Below, piece after piece: positions 1 to 9,548 of a stretch of 22,872 nt of DNA. Source of the stretch: Entrophospora sp. SA101 (Eukaryota > Glomeromycota > Glomeromycetes > Entrophosporales > Entrophosporaceae); assembly GCA_958430865.1 (NCBI GenBank), contig CAUDNR010000901.1, forward strand, positions 1 through 22,872. Direction: 5' to 3'. How positions within the stretch are numbered: the first letter of the stretch is position 1; every line of letters begins with the position of its first letter. The translations under genes were made by a program, and so were the position numbers. The notes beneath the pieces were generated by a model. That model saw only the letters and a program-made list of their open reading frames with translations. It made no database searches and was not told the DNA's origin.

Positions 1-1861
1 AAAAGATGAATTAGAAGGAGAAAAGAAGACATTAGAAGAGAAGGAAAACTTTTGGATGGGAGAAATTGGAAAGTGGACTACGAAGTTTTCAAGAGTCGAA
101 GAAAAAAGTAATGAACAAATTGCATAAAAAAATATACAAAAAATTATTTTCCATTTATTCCATTTTGTTTATTTATTTATCTATTTGTATCAAAATGAAA
201 GTTTGTTTTGCATAATAAATCATATGAACTTGCCTTTTGCTTTTATTAGCTTCAACCAACTTGAAAAGAAATCATACTGAATGTGTTATAACAACTGAAG
301 GACCAGTATACCCATCTGGAGTTTCACTGATGGTTCTCATATACAAAAGAGATAGATATCTTCAAAAAAGTTATAAATGGTATTACAGCAAAACAATCAT
401 GTATTATTCATGGACCATACCAAAGTGGAAAGACCTCCTTATTGTTAGAAATAAGATCATTACTCATGGGTGAAAGAAAAAATTTTGTGTATTTTGATAT
501 GACAACAGTGACCAGGATAACAAAACCAACAGAATCAAGAAGATCACAAGATTTACAAAATGAAAATTTCAAAATCATATCATATTACTTTTTTAAAGAA
601 ACCCTTACTGATGTAGAAACCATAACACGCATCTTAGACCTAGAAGATCCTTTGTATATCCTCATTGATTAATTTCAATTTATTTTTACAAACAAGAAGC
701 TCCTTAATGTAGCTAAAGATTTCTTCCGATCAATCTCAATCTCTGAGAATCTAATTTATATTGGTGTAGGTACCTCTAAGCTCATGGATTTGATGGATGA
801 TGATGGAAAAGGTGATGAAGAATGTAGTGAGGACCTCAATCCACCTTTTAACAAGGCTAAATTCATTAAAATGGAACCATTCAATGTTGAAGAGATGGGT
901 ATGCTTTTTTCTTCATATGAAAAAAGGTTCAACCCAGAAGGTGTTCCTATCTATTTGCAGAATAAGATTATACAAGAATCTTGTGGTCACCCAGTTTCTT
1001 TCATGATCTTGTTAAAGCTCTTTAATGATTTTAGTCCAGACTCTGAAACTAGCTGAAACTATGTGTTGGAAAATAATCTTAGTGAGTACATGAATGTGAC
1101 ACATATCAAACTGAAGAAAATGTTAAACAATATGAGTGATACTGAAAAGGCAATTATTCGTGATCTTACAAAGAATATGGGAGATAAATGGTACATAAAT
1201 TCCAATATACCCAAACACTTTATCAGAAGATTAATAAATGTTGGCATTCTCTTTCTTTTTGGTGATAATTATTAGTTGGTTTTACAAGCTATATTATCCT
1301 GCGTATTTGTATCAACACAGTCTTTCCTAAACCACTACAACCTTTACCAATAAATAAAGTACCAACTGATCCTATTAAGTTGCTAGAACTTGGATTGAAA
1401 CACATTGATCCTTCTACAATCATTGATGATAGAGTTAAAAATGTAGATGGTTCAGCAGAAAGATCTTTACAGGCAGCACTTTATTGTGTCTTTAATGGCT
1501 TACTTCCCAGGCCAATGTTATGTTTGCTAGAGGTAAAGTGCAGTGGTCATGAACAACTTGATTTAATGATAGTTAAAGGTAATGAGAATTTGGTTGCTTA
1601 CTCATTCAAAGTCAATAACATCACATCAAATGATTTCAATAAAGCACTATGGCAGGCTGTAAGATATGTTGATCATTATAAAATGGATGTATATCTTGTC
1701 AATTTCTACCTAGATGGTCATAGAGAACCAGATGTGCCCATTAATACTCCAGAACAGATCATTTAGTTCATGTCAAACATAATGCTGAATGCACACAATT
1801 CAAAATTCATATACCATCTGATAATTATTGGAAGACAATTAATGTAATTGAAATAAATTAG
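1..1861 (+). pseudogene. Crinkler-type P-loop NTPase / PD-(D/E)XK-like gene, decayed, 5' end outside window
   Basis: A Lys/Glu-rich segment at 2-107 (likely coiled coil) joins in phase to 250 across a predicted intron. The body then reads through several frames. A Walker A motif GPYQSGKTS lies at 412-438, and a hydrophobic Walker B strand YILID ends at 669. After 1323 comes a C-terminal part with LDLMIV, VAYSFKV and a Q/Y-rich helix, like PDDEXK-type nucleases. This NTPase-plus-nuclease order is known for Crinkler (CRN) effector-like families that are expanded in Glomeromycotina. Lesions: a frameshift in the A-run at 364-369, stops at 670 (TAA), 1054 (TGA) and 1273 (TAG), a frame change near 1290-1300 into frame 3, and another near 1762. 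The last reading frame ends at TAG 1859-1861. The usual E-x-K of the nuclease reads S-F-K. I am fairly sure it is broken and less sure of the exact family; a bacterial-type AAA-ATPase-like/PDDEXK protein is the alternative. Confidence 0.7.
108..249 (+). other. Predicted intron in the Crinkler-type pseudogene
   Basis: GTAATG at 108 and TTATTAG ending at 249 bound a 142-bp AT-rich stretch with stops in all frames. Removing it joins the Glu/Lys-rich frame (frame 2) to the downstream frame (frame 3) without loss of phase, which is the reason for calling one gene instead of two. Without splicing the first frame would stop at 125-127. Confidence 0.5.
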
Positions 1862-2095
1862 TTATAAAAAAATTTCCCAACTTTCTTTTTAGTAGTATTG
1901 GTAGTATGACAAGTAAAATCATAGCTATTTCAAAATTAGGTTTAAAGAAATCAAATATGTAATAAACAGAATTTTAAACTTGGGCAGATTACTTGATATA
2001 TATTCTTTTATCATGTAAAGATAAAATTTTGCTTTATATTAAACTTTTAATACAATTGCATTTATTTAATGAGCAATAGTGTGCCACTATTAAAT

Positions 2096-2431
2096 GAGGT
2101 ATGGACAATAGAAACGTGACCAACGTCAAAATCATGATTTTGAGAAAATCAAAAAAAAGATTTCACCCCAAAAAATTAAAATCAGGGGTATTTTCTGAAA
2201 ATATGTCAAAAAATTTTATTTTATATTATTATTTATTATTATAGCATTTTGTGTTACAATTTTAATGTCCCCTGTATTTTGTTGATCACTCCTATTTTAA
2301 TTTACATCGTTTATAATTTCTTTAAATATCTCTAAGCTAAAATTAATCTTTGCAGTGAATTCAATATAGGGGTGCTATTAACTCAAATTTGTCCTCAGGG
2401 ACGTTGGTCATGTTTCTATTGTCCATGCCCC
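2096..2431. mobile_element. MITE, family A copy 1 (336 bp)
   Basis: The terminal inverted repeats are about 30 bp. The left end reads GGTATGGACAATAGAAAC and continues to CCAACGTC. The right end is its reverse complement, finishing in GTCCATGCCCC. A 4-bp direct repeat AAAT flanks it (2092-2095 and 2432-2435). There is no ORF inside. The right interior shares a stretch containing TAAGCTAAAATTAATCT with the copy at 5588-5828, there in the opposite orientation. It is non-autonomous; the superfamily is not assigned. Confidence 0.8.
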
Positions 2432-3035
2432 AAATTCACACTGTATATATTTATTTTGTATTGCAAGCAAAATGTATATTGAGAATACCTCCTTTGTACC
2501 TTGTGTATGGACATTGATTATAATTATCTGCTTTTCATTGAGGATATACACTTATGAGTCAAAGACTCTGCACTCTGTGCATCTCTGTTTTGATATAGTA
2601 TATACTGAATTGGATGTGTGGTGAGATTTCTGACTATTGGTAACAATAGGATAATTTGAAAACATTTATAGAAGATACAACTATTTGTTTTTTAGTATAT
2701 TTTTAGCACCAAAGTCTGAATGTATTGATAAAATCAACAACTTTGGACCTTTAGAAAAAAATTTTTTTTGTTAATAAAAATAAAAAAAGCTCTCTGATAG
2801 GGTGTTCATCAAAATTATTGAGAACAATATTGTAAAAGATTACATCACCAAATTGCTTGGTTATTGAGAATTTGCATTTTAAATTTTAACTAAATTTCAG
2901 GATTTAATATGAAATTGATAAAATTGACAACTTGAAAAAATTTTAATTGTAATGTTAAAAAATCCACACATAATAATTTTCTATAGGATAAATTTTCAAA
3001 ACCACTTGTTTTAATGGATTTTCATATCTAATATA

Positions 3036-3290
3036 CAGCATCTGGACAAAAGTATCAGAACACTTGCTTTTGTAAATTGTGCAAAAATATACATAGTAAT
3101 TTATATCATTTGCAGTTTAGGTTCTTATGAAGATCTTTGCAAAATCCCATGCATATAGGTTCTGTAGAACTCAAATAAATATATAATAGTTGAACAATGT
3201 GTTACATTAAATGATTGGGAAGTGGTATTTTTTGGTGATCAATATCAAAATTCTATTAATAAAATTAGCCACAAACCTTAATTTTAACCC
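3036..3290 (+). mobile_element. Probable Tc1/mariner-like terminal fragment
   Basis: The sequence TA at 3034-3035 is followed by CAGCATCTGGACAAAAGTAT and then CAGAACACTTG. A CAG start, the words GGACAAAAGTAT and a TA flank are the usual look of Tc1-like ends. No matching right terminus was found in the window, so it is a solo or truncated end. The right limit given is only approximate. Confidence 0.4.
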
Positions 3291-3319
3291 TTTTTTGCTC
3301 ACCAATCTCCACTAAGGAT

Positions 3320-3435
3320 ACCGGCTGCAACTTTTGATGATGGTTGCTACCATCTTTGCATCATATAAAAACGATTGCAACCACTGGTTGCAACCACCTT
3401 TACAACCATTTTGATTCCTTTTTTGGATTGCAACA
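3320..3435. repeat. Cluster of GGTTGCAACC-type motifs
   Basis: Within about 115 bp there are several variants of the word TTGCAACC on both strands (GCTGCAAC, GGTTGC, GATTGCAACC, GATTGCAAC). One copy is a perfect 10-bp palindrome GGTTGCAACC at 3386-3395. Spacing is irregular, so it is not a clean tandem repeat. Confidence 0.55.
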
Positions 3436-3450
3436 TGGAACACTAGTTAT

Positions 3451-3485
3451 ATTATAATAATAATAATTATTATTATTATTATTAT
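3451..3485. repeat. AAT/ATT microsatellite, self-complementary
   Basis: A run of TAA units switches to ATT units, so the two halves can pair as a hairpin. Confidence 0.8.
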
Positions 3486-3585
3486 GTTGTACAATTTTAC
3501 TATCGTTGATATTAATTAATAAATAATAAAAAAGTTATTTTTAAAAACATCACGTGATGATCATCAATTACCTTGGTTACCGGAT

Positions 3586-3648
3586 ACCTCGTTATAACGG
3601 ACCATTGAGGCCAAACCAATATGTCCGTTATAACGAGGTTCGACTGTA
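3586..3648. mobile_element. pogo/Tigger-like terminus with perfect hairpin
   Basis: 17-bp perfect arms, ACCTCGTTATAACGGAC at 3586-3602 and its complement at 3623-3639, enclose a 20-base loop. Read from the right on the minus strand, the end is CAGTCGAACCTCGTTATAAC, bordered by TA at 3647-3648. This is the typical outer end of pogo-type Tc1/mariner elements with a subterminal hairpin. There is no transposase here, and the mate terminus was not found nearby. Confidence 0.55.
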
Positions 3649-4303
3649 TAGACGTTCTTTACTTAATATAGTAATATGAGTCAATAACACAATGAATGAA
3701 ATATTTTGTTATTAAAAGTTCACTAATTAATCAAAATGTACAAGTGACCTGAATGTACTTTCAAAACAATTCTCTTGAATAAATAAATTAACACTCAAAT
3801 AATTAAATCAATGCCCAAGATTGCCTATTCAATCTGGTCCACATATCCACATAAAACAATTTTAGTGGTTATCAATCACCTTTTTTTTTTAAAGAATTAT
3901 TTGTTGAAGAAAATTTTTAGTAACTAAATTACAAATACATATATTGATGACCATTATAGTAATTAAATATTATCAAACTCCTGTTAGTACATTGTTACTC
4001 TAAAGAGAAACATATACATTTATGTTTGAATAACTCTTGCACCCTTAATTTGTAACACCAAAAAAATAAATAATAATATTTACAAGTGAGAGTTCACAGA
4101 TATAGCCTTCTCTTATTTTTCTTTCTCTCCATTTCTCATCAATAATAATGATATCTATTATTATTATCACTGCTGTTGTTATTATTATTAACATTCATAT
4201 TTATTTTTATTTATGAACAATTAAAAATAAAATGCTTACCAGTCTGTTAATTCTAAACCACCATCTAATAATAACTGTGATTATTGTGATCAACAAAAAG
4301 GTA

Positions 4304-5404
4304 TGGTTGGCTCAGTCTAAAGACCTCCCATTGCTGCACCACATGGCCAAATTTCAAAAAATAGCAATTTTGTAATTTGTTCAAAAATGTAATAAATTTT
4401 TTTAAAATTTTTCAAAAAATAGGACTTCACGTGATTTTAGTTTTAAAAAATTATTTCTTACTGCCAAATTTAGATACGATAGTCAATATCTAGTCTAAAT
4501 TTAGAAATGATCACTGTGGGAAAATTCAATAAAGTACATGTTTTAAAAAAGAATAGAACTCTACAACAAATAAATTTTTGAGAAATCTCTCTATTACATT
4601 AAAACTAAAGACATATTATATCAACTAATAGAGCTATTTTTTTATGGACCCAGACACTTTACCAACACCCACTTTACTGACAGGACACTTTACCAACACC
4701 CACTTTACCAACAAGACACTTTACCAACAAGTATTGTGTTAACAATTTGCCAAGGACTGTGTGAAGTCCTGGATAACTAGCTAAAAATTTGGTTTGTTGT
4801 GCAGTGAAAACTTAGCCATACATCATGACTAATAACACCACTTATTATCCTCACTTTGCATCAAAAACAAGTTCATAAAAATACAATATAGATACATGTG
4901 TAATATTTTTTTTTTGTCAGACAAATTGATAAAAATTGCATATTCATGTTATTTTTTTATTAAATTTATTTATCAATCATTTACAAAAAACTTTTATTGT
5001 GACACATTAATTAATATTATACACCAAAAAAAATTTTTTAAAAAAAAATTTTAAAATGAAATATTATGGGCAATGTCCTGAAGAAACTTTATAGTTGATC
5101 TAATGTTATTTAATACTGTTTGAATCCATATTTCACGATTACAATCTTGTGGTTTCTGTGGGGGTTGTGGTGTTCCTCACAAGACCATTTCTATGTCAAG
5201 TTTGACTTTACTTTGATTGTTGGTAAAGTGTCCTGTCAGTAAAGTGTCCTGTCAGTAAAGTGTCCTGTTGGTAAAGTGTCTTGTTGGTAAAGTGGGTGTT
5301 GGTAAAGTGTCCCAGACCCTTTTTTTAAAAAGTAGGACAGAAAGTGACTTCTATACTTTTAAATTTTGCCCAAAATTTAGGAGGTCTTTAGACCAAGCCA
5401 ACTA
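4304..5404. mobile_element. TA-flanked inverted-repeat element carrying a nested insertion
   Basis: The left terminus (TGGTTGGCTCAGTCTAAAGA, then CCTCC) is matched by the reverse complement of the right terminus ending GCCAACTA, about 28 bp with few mismatches. TA lies outside both ends (4302-4303 and 5405-5406), as expected for Tc1/mariner-type insertions. No ORF longer than background is present, so it looks non-autonomous. Its interior is interrupted by the element at 4653-5311. Without that insert it would be about 440 bp. Confidence 0.7.
4653..5311. mobile_element. Element with arrayed inverted termini, nested in the 4304-5404 element
   Basis: Each end is an array of 14-17 bp units of the form GACACTTTACCAACA or GACACTTTACTGACAG. 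There are five units at 4653-4730 and six in inverted orientation at 5217-5311. The outermost units match (GACACTTTACCAACACC). CCA lies directly outside both ends (4650-4652 and 5312-5314) as a possible 3-bp target duplication. The roughly 490-bp core is AT-rich without a convincing ORF. Repeated subterminal units resemble transposase-binding arrays; that role is an inference. Confidence 0.65.
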
Positions 5405-5406
5405 TA

Positions 5407-6519
5407 TAATGTTAATCTGTGGTCATGCTTATCATCATAATGTTTAGAATTTTATAAAAAGGTGTTGCCTCGAATGTAAAATCCTATATAAATAGATAGA
5501 TTAGGAAAAATAATAATTTGTTACTTGATGAAATAAGAAAATGAAATATGATGATAATGATGAATATGAAATAACAGAAGGTGATTTGGGGCATGGACAA
5601 TAGAAACAACCCAAACGTCAAAAATCATGTTTTTTTGAGTTAACAGCATTTTTACATGCAATTTATTACAGAGATTAATTTTAGCTTAGAAACTAATAAA
5701 ATTTTGGGATATTTTCTGTTAAAAGTTCTTAAAAACAATAGGTAAATTACTTGAAATGCACATCTTTTTTTTCAATTATCTCAAAATCGTGATTTTGACG
5801 TTTGGGTTATTTCTATTGTCCATGCCCCATTTCAGAAATGCTTTAGTATTGATAAAGTAAAATTTTAGATAAGCATATTGTTATTATAAAACAAGAGTAC
5901 ACGATTCTTGGTCTAAAATGCCTTAAAATATACTTTCGTTGAAATATAGTTCTCTGAAAGTGACTTGATCATTTGATCATTTTCACACACATAGAAAGCA
6001 AAATATACACGTATCTCGGGTTAAACGAGTTTTTGTGTCCTATTCTAAATTTAATTGAAATCACACGTTTCACAATATAAAAAAGAACAACAATCGATTT
6101 TTTGTCACGGGTGATAAACGAATGTCAGAGCACTTACATTGGAGGAAAATATTTGTATCTTCTTTGTTTCGTTATTTCATTATCTTCAGTTTCTTTTCAT
6201 CTCGTTCTTCTTTCCTTATCAACTCACTGTTGAATTGCTTCTAATTTTTCATCCAAGTTTATTTTTTTGTTGATAGAAAATTGATGCAGCAATCCTTTTT
6301 CCTTAAGTAATAGTAATTACAAAGTTTCAATTTCTTTCAGGTATTTCTTTTCACCGATTAGTCTACTTGATCTGTATTTTTTCCGAGGCTCTATTTCATT
6401 AATTATTTTATCAATTTTTGATTTTTTTATAACGAGGAAAAGTCCAATTAATAAGCCACAGATAAATTCGGTAGTGATTTTAATAAATGGGTTTTCAAGA
6501 AAAAGTTATGTTTATTTAT
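5407..6519. other. Gene-free AT-rich stretch
   Basis: Apart from the MITE at 5588-5828 I see no ORF with protein-like composition, no RNA gene and no clear repeat. A few short palindromes exist (for example around 6015-6030), none convincing as a feature. Confidence 0.5.
5588..5828. mobile_element. MITE, family A copy 2 (241 bp)
   Basis: The left end GGGGCATGGACAATAGAAAC continues to AACCCAAACGTCAAAA. The right end is its reverse complement with one or two changes. ATTT flanks both sides (5584-5587 and 5829-5832). Termini and part of the interior match the copy at 2096-2431 in reverse orientation. It is shorter by about 95 bp, so one copy has an internal deletion or insertion. Confidence 0.85.
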
Positions 6520-7290
6520 AGTGGAGCCATTGAAAGATAATTTAAAGGTATTTGCAGTTTTATTGGTTTTTTTTTTACAATTAAATATCAACAAGAGTTA
6601 TGACTACGATTTTGATATTATTAATAAAAAATTTTTATTTGAATTTTCTTTAGTTGTTATAATTTTTTGTTCTTATCCTTGAAGCTGAATGTTTAAAATA
6701 AATTTAACAAAAATTGAGGATAATGATGATACTATATCAGCTGTATCAGCTGTTCCTTCTCGTACAAGTGCAGATTTTTAGGTTTATTGCACCAGAAATG
6801 ATGTAAGACATCTTAGGACTATAAGGTAAATTTATATAAAGATGATTTATTATAATCAATCACATACTATATTTCGTTATAGATTCTAAACCTAATAGAT
6901 TTGTAGTGTAAATGAAATTTCGTAATTCACATGTAGCAAATGATTTTTATAAACAATTTAATGCTCGACCATTTAGTTCAATGTTATTATTTCTTTTTAC
7001 TACATATAAGTAAATATCTTTTTATTTTAGCTCGAAATATTTCATTTTCATTTTTACATGATTCATTCCATCATCTTCACAATAAGAAATTTCTACAATT
7101 TACATGCTTTCTACTTGTCCTGTTGTTTAGAAAGAATGGATGTTTCAGTAACAAGATTGTTAACAATATTATGCCAATATACATTTCATTGTAATTGTTT
7201 GAGTAAATGGGGCGATAGTAGATAGGCCGTTTATTTTTAAAAACTTTATCATCTAAACATTGTAACGTTTCTGAAGTGTGCTTATTTATC
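6520..7290 (+). pseudogene. ETP1/BRAP2-like (BRCA1-associated protein 2) pseudogene
   Basis: Pieces in the order of the BRAP2/ETP1 family are visible: SGAIER (6520-6537), then EDNDDTISAVSAVPS and NDVRHLRTIR (6719-6825). A 57-bp intron-like gap (6826-6882, GTAAAT..TATAG) follows, then DSKPNRFV and MKFRNSHVANDFYKQF (6882-6959), ARPFSSM, and a RING segment [23 protein letters not shown] (7113-7219). Lesions: TAG at 6779, a frame change at the 3' splice site, TAA at 6909, a one-base loss in the second RING Cys codon (about 7124), and His to Tyr in the C-x-H pair. The UBP zinc finger and C-terminus are absent. Retained introns point to a duplicated gene segment, not a processed copy. BRAP2/ETP1 proteins are RING/UBP-finger ubiquitin ligases. 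Confidence 0.75.
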
Positions 7291-7299
7291 ATTGATAAT

Positions 7300-7342
7300 A
7301 CACATATATACATATACATATATATATATATATATATATATT
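7300..7342. repeat. TA dinucleotide microsatellite
   Basis: A run of (AT)n with some ACAT interruptions. It lies just after the end of the BRAP2-like relic. Confidence 0.9.
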
Positions 7343-8398
7343 AAAAATAATGTTTTATATTTGAAAACAATAAAAAAATAAAAAAATCTCGTTTTACTAG
7401 CCAGGAATCATCAGAAATTTTTTTTTAAGAAATGAAAAGAGCTCCATGAAGAAGGGGAAGTAATTTCTATTTTCACATAAATATTTAAATTTAATATTAA
7501 TTATATTAATTTTTTTTTAAATTAAGTAAAGTCAATGTTTACCAAATAAATAATCTGATAAATCTGAAAATAATAACAATGTTGGAGTTAGATTTGGAAA
7601 GAAAGTTCACAACAAAATTTCTTTGCTATTCACTATTATTATTTTTGCTTCAATACAAATAATGGATATTTTCTAATTTCAAATAATGATGATTGATACA
7701 TATCTGCTTTGGAAAGAAGACGCTTGAAACCTGCTGCCAAAGTCTAACATTTCTATTCCCTGAACTTTCTGCTGTTCATTTGGCTAGATTTAAAAATATA
7801 ACATATATCCTAAACCATAGATGTCAGCCAAAATTATTACATTTAATAAATGAATCCAAAATGACGAAAGGATTTTTCATAGTAGCCGTAATTAATTTGA
7901 AACCGTTAACCTAAAATAAATTAAATAGTATATAAAGAATATCGAAAAGCCGAGATGATTTCTTTTTTCCAAAAACAATTCGGTAAACAAAACATCATTG
8001 AATATTTTTTAATTTTCTCTTATTACATATAAAAAATTCATTAGTTTCTAATTTCATTTCGTAATAAATAAGACATATATCTAATTGAATTACATCTTAA
8101 TTTTAAAAGGTCGTATTCATAAATGGGCAAAATTTAATGTATTCTGTTAAAGAAATTTTTCAGCAATAAGCTTAAAATTGTGAAACTTAATACGATTGTT
8201 AAACATAGGAAAAAATAGCATAATTATAAATCTGATAATAATAACAACAAATGTTCTTTTCCCCAGAAAGTTCTTCGAAAAATGCATTTTCATTACCAAT
8301 TTTACAAAATAAATTATTTCTCTTAAACTCTATTTTTGTCATACTGTTAGAGGATAAATCATATAAGTCATATATATAAATCCTTCTAAATATGGTCA

Positions 8399-8491
8399 GT
8401 TACACAGAAATGTGGCTATCTTATCGTGACATATTTGCGAATCTGTGTAACCGATGACATTTTTTCCTTCGATTATATAAAAGCGATGACC
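8399..8491. promoter_or_regulatory. Inverted repeat plus TATA box and duplicated CGATGAC word
   Basis: GTTACACAGA (8399-8408) and its exact complement TCTGTGTAAC (8442-8451) are separated by 33 bp. A CGATGAC word follows at once (8452-8458) and recurs at 8484-8490. TATATAAAAG (8474-8483) lies between the two. The arrangement looks like a core promoter with bound palindrome, but no gene follows that I can name. Confidence 0.3.
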
Positions 8492-9319
8492 TTTTTTTCA
8501 TTTTCTATCAATTCAAATATATATAGAAACTCTCACAATTCTTTTGGAAGTATCTTCGAATAATAATATTGGAGGTCACAGCCTTACCATCGAATTAGTT
8601 ACATGGTTTCCCTTATCTTTAAACCTTAAAAGTTGCCGGGGTTTCACTGATAATTTAAAAAATAGAAATTCCATCGTACAACATCTAATCCTTTAGTTAA
8701 TATTACACAATAATATGTAAATGATTTATATAATCGTGTTTAATAAAGGTAAAACATCAAAATTAAATTAATTAGATTTAAGTTGGTTGATTATAAGGAA
8801 AGATTTGATGTAGAAAGGTGTAACACACACGAAAAATGATGGGAAATGGCAATTTAAACAATGGATATTGTTTTTATACAAGGTAATTAGATAGAATATA
8901 AACAACAGAGAAAAATAAATAATAATAATAATATAATAGTAATAATAAACAATTATTAATAGTAAATATTTAATGCCTTTACATAGACGAAAAGACAATC
9001 TTCTTACTAGGTCGGGGTCGAGATTGACGAATTGTTATTAATATCAAAATATTAAAATGCATGTAAGCAATAAATAAAGATTATCTATCTATTACAAAGA
9101 AAAAACATTTTTTCCAAGAAAGATGCAACAAAAAGAAAAATAATTAATCCTAACATTCCCTAATTATAGATTTAATTAAATTGGGAATTTACGTTAACAT
9201 TTTTTAGAAAAAGAGTAAAGCTTCCAAAGTTGTAAGTAAAGGATTTTTTAAAAAAATAAATTATAACCAATAAAATTTAATGACGAATTTTTCACTTCCA
9301 AATTCAGTCACTCATGATC

Positions 9320-9351
9320 AAATTAATTAATTAATTATTAATTAATTAATA
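9320..9351. repeat. TTAA/ATTA tandem repeat
   Basis: Eight or so AATT/TTAA units in a row, with one one-base slip in the middle. Confidence 0.85.
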
Positions 9352-9448
9352 TGTTAAGCTAACATAACTCTCGGGAGGATCTACATTTTATGTAATTTAA
9401 TTTTTAAGAAGGAAGAAAGACAAGAGAGTGAGAGAGTGAGAAAGAATG

Positions 9449-9471
9449 AGAAGAAGAAGAAGAAGAAGAGG
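9449..9471. repeat. GAA microsatellite in a purine-rich tract
   Basis: About seven AAG units inside a longer, almost pure purine stretch from about 9405 to 9475. Confidence 0.85.
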
Positions 9472-9522
9472 ACATAAGAAAAATATCTTGGAAAAAAATA
9501 AGTATAATATAACAATATAAAT

Positions 9523-9548
9523 GATAAATTATAAATTATAAATTATAA
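9523..9548. repeat. 7-bp tandem repeat ATAAATT
   Basis: Three and a half head-to-tail copies of the unit. Confidence 0.8.

Larger units (their letters stand above)
2436..4303. other. Gene-free, transposon-littered AT-rich stretch
   Basis: No supported ORF. It contains the Tc1-like end, GCAACC-motif cluster, AAT/ATT microsatellite and pogo-like hairpin listed separately. The remainder (for example 2436-3030 and 3650-4300) shows only AT-rich sequence with homopolymer runs. Confidence 0.6.

Noticed and set aside
3550..3566. Overlapping palindromes TCACGTGA and TGATGATCATCA
   Set aside because: Perfect but short and isolated from any gene; not enough to call an E-box regulatory site.
6940..7194. 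84-codon open frame starting at 6940
   Set aside because: It runs out of frame with respect to most of the BRAP2-like segments. Its composition is that of a shadow frame except around [10 protein letters not shown], which may be part of the relic.
7693..7914. 73-codon frame on +, and a possible kinase-like stretch (ADIYGLGYMLY) on the minus strand
   Set aside because: The plus frame has no motif. The minus stretch is only about a dozen residues and is surrounded by stops, too little to call a kinase relic.
9005..9040. GGGGTCGAGATT, looked at as a tRNA B-box
   Set aside because: No A-box or cloverleaf can be formed around it on either strand.
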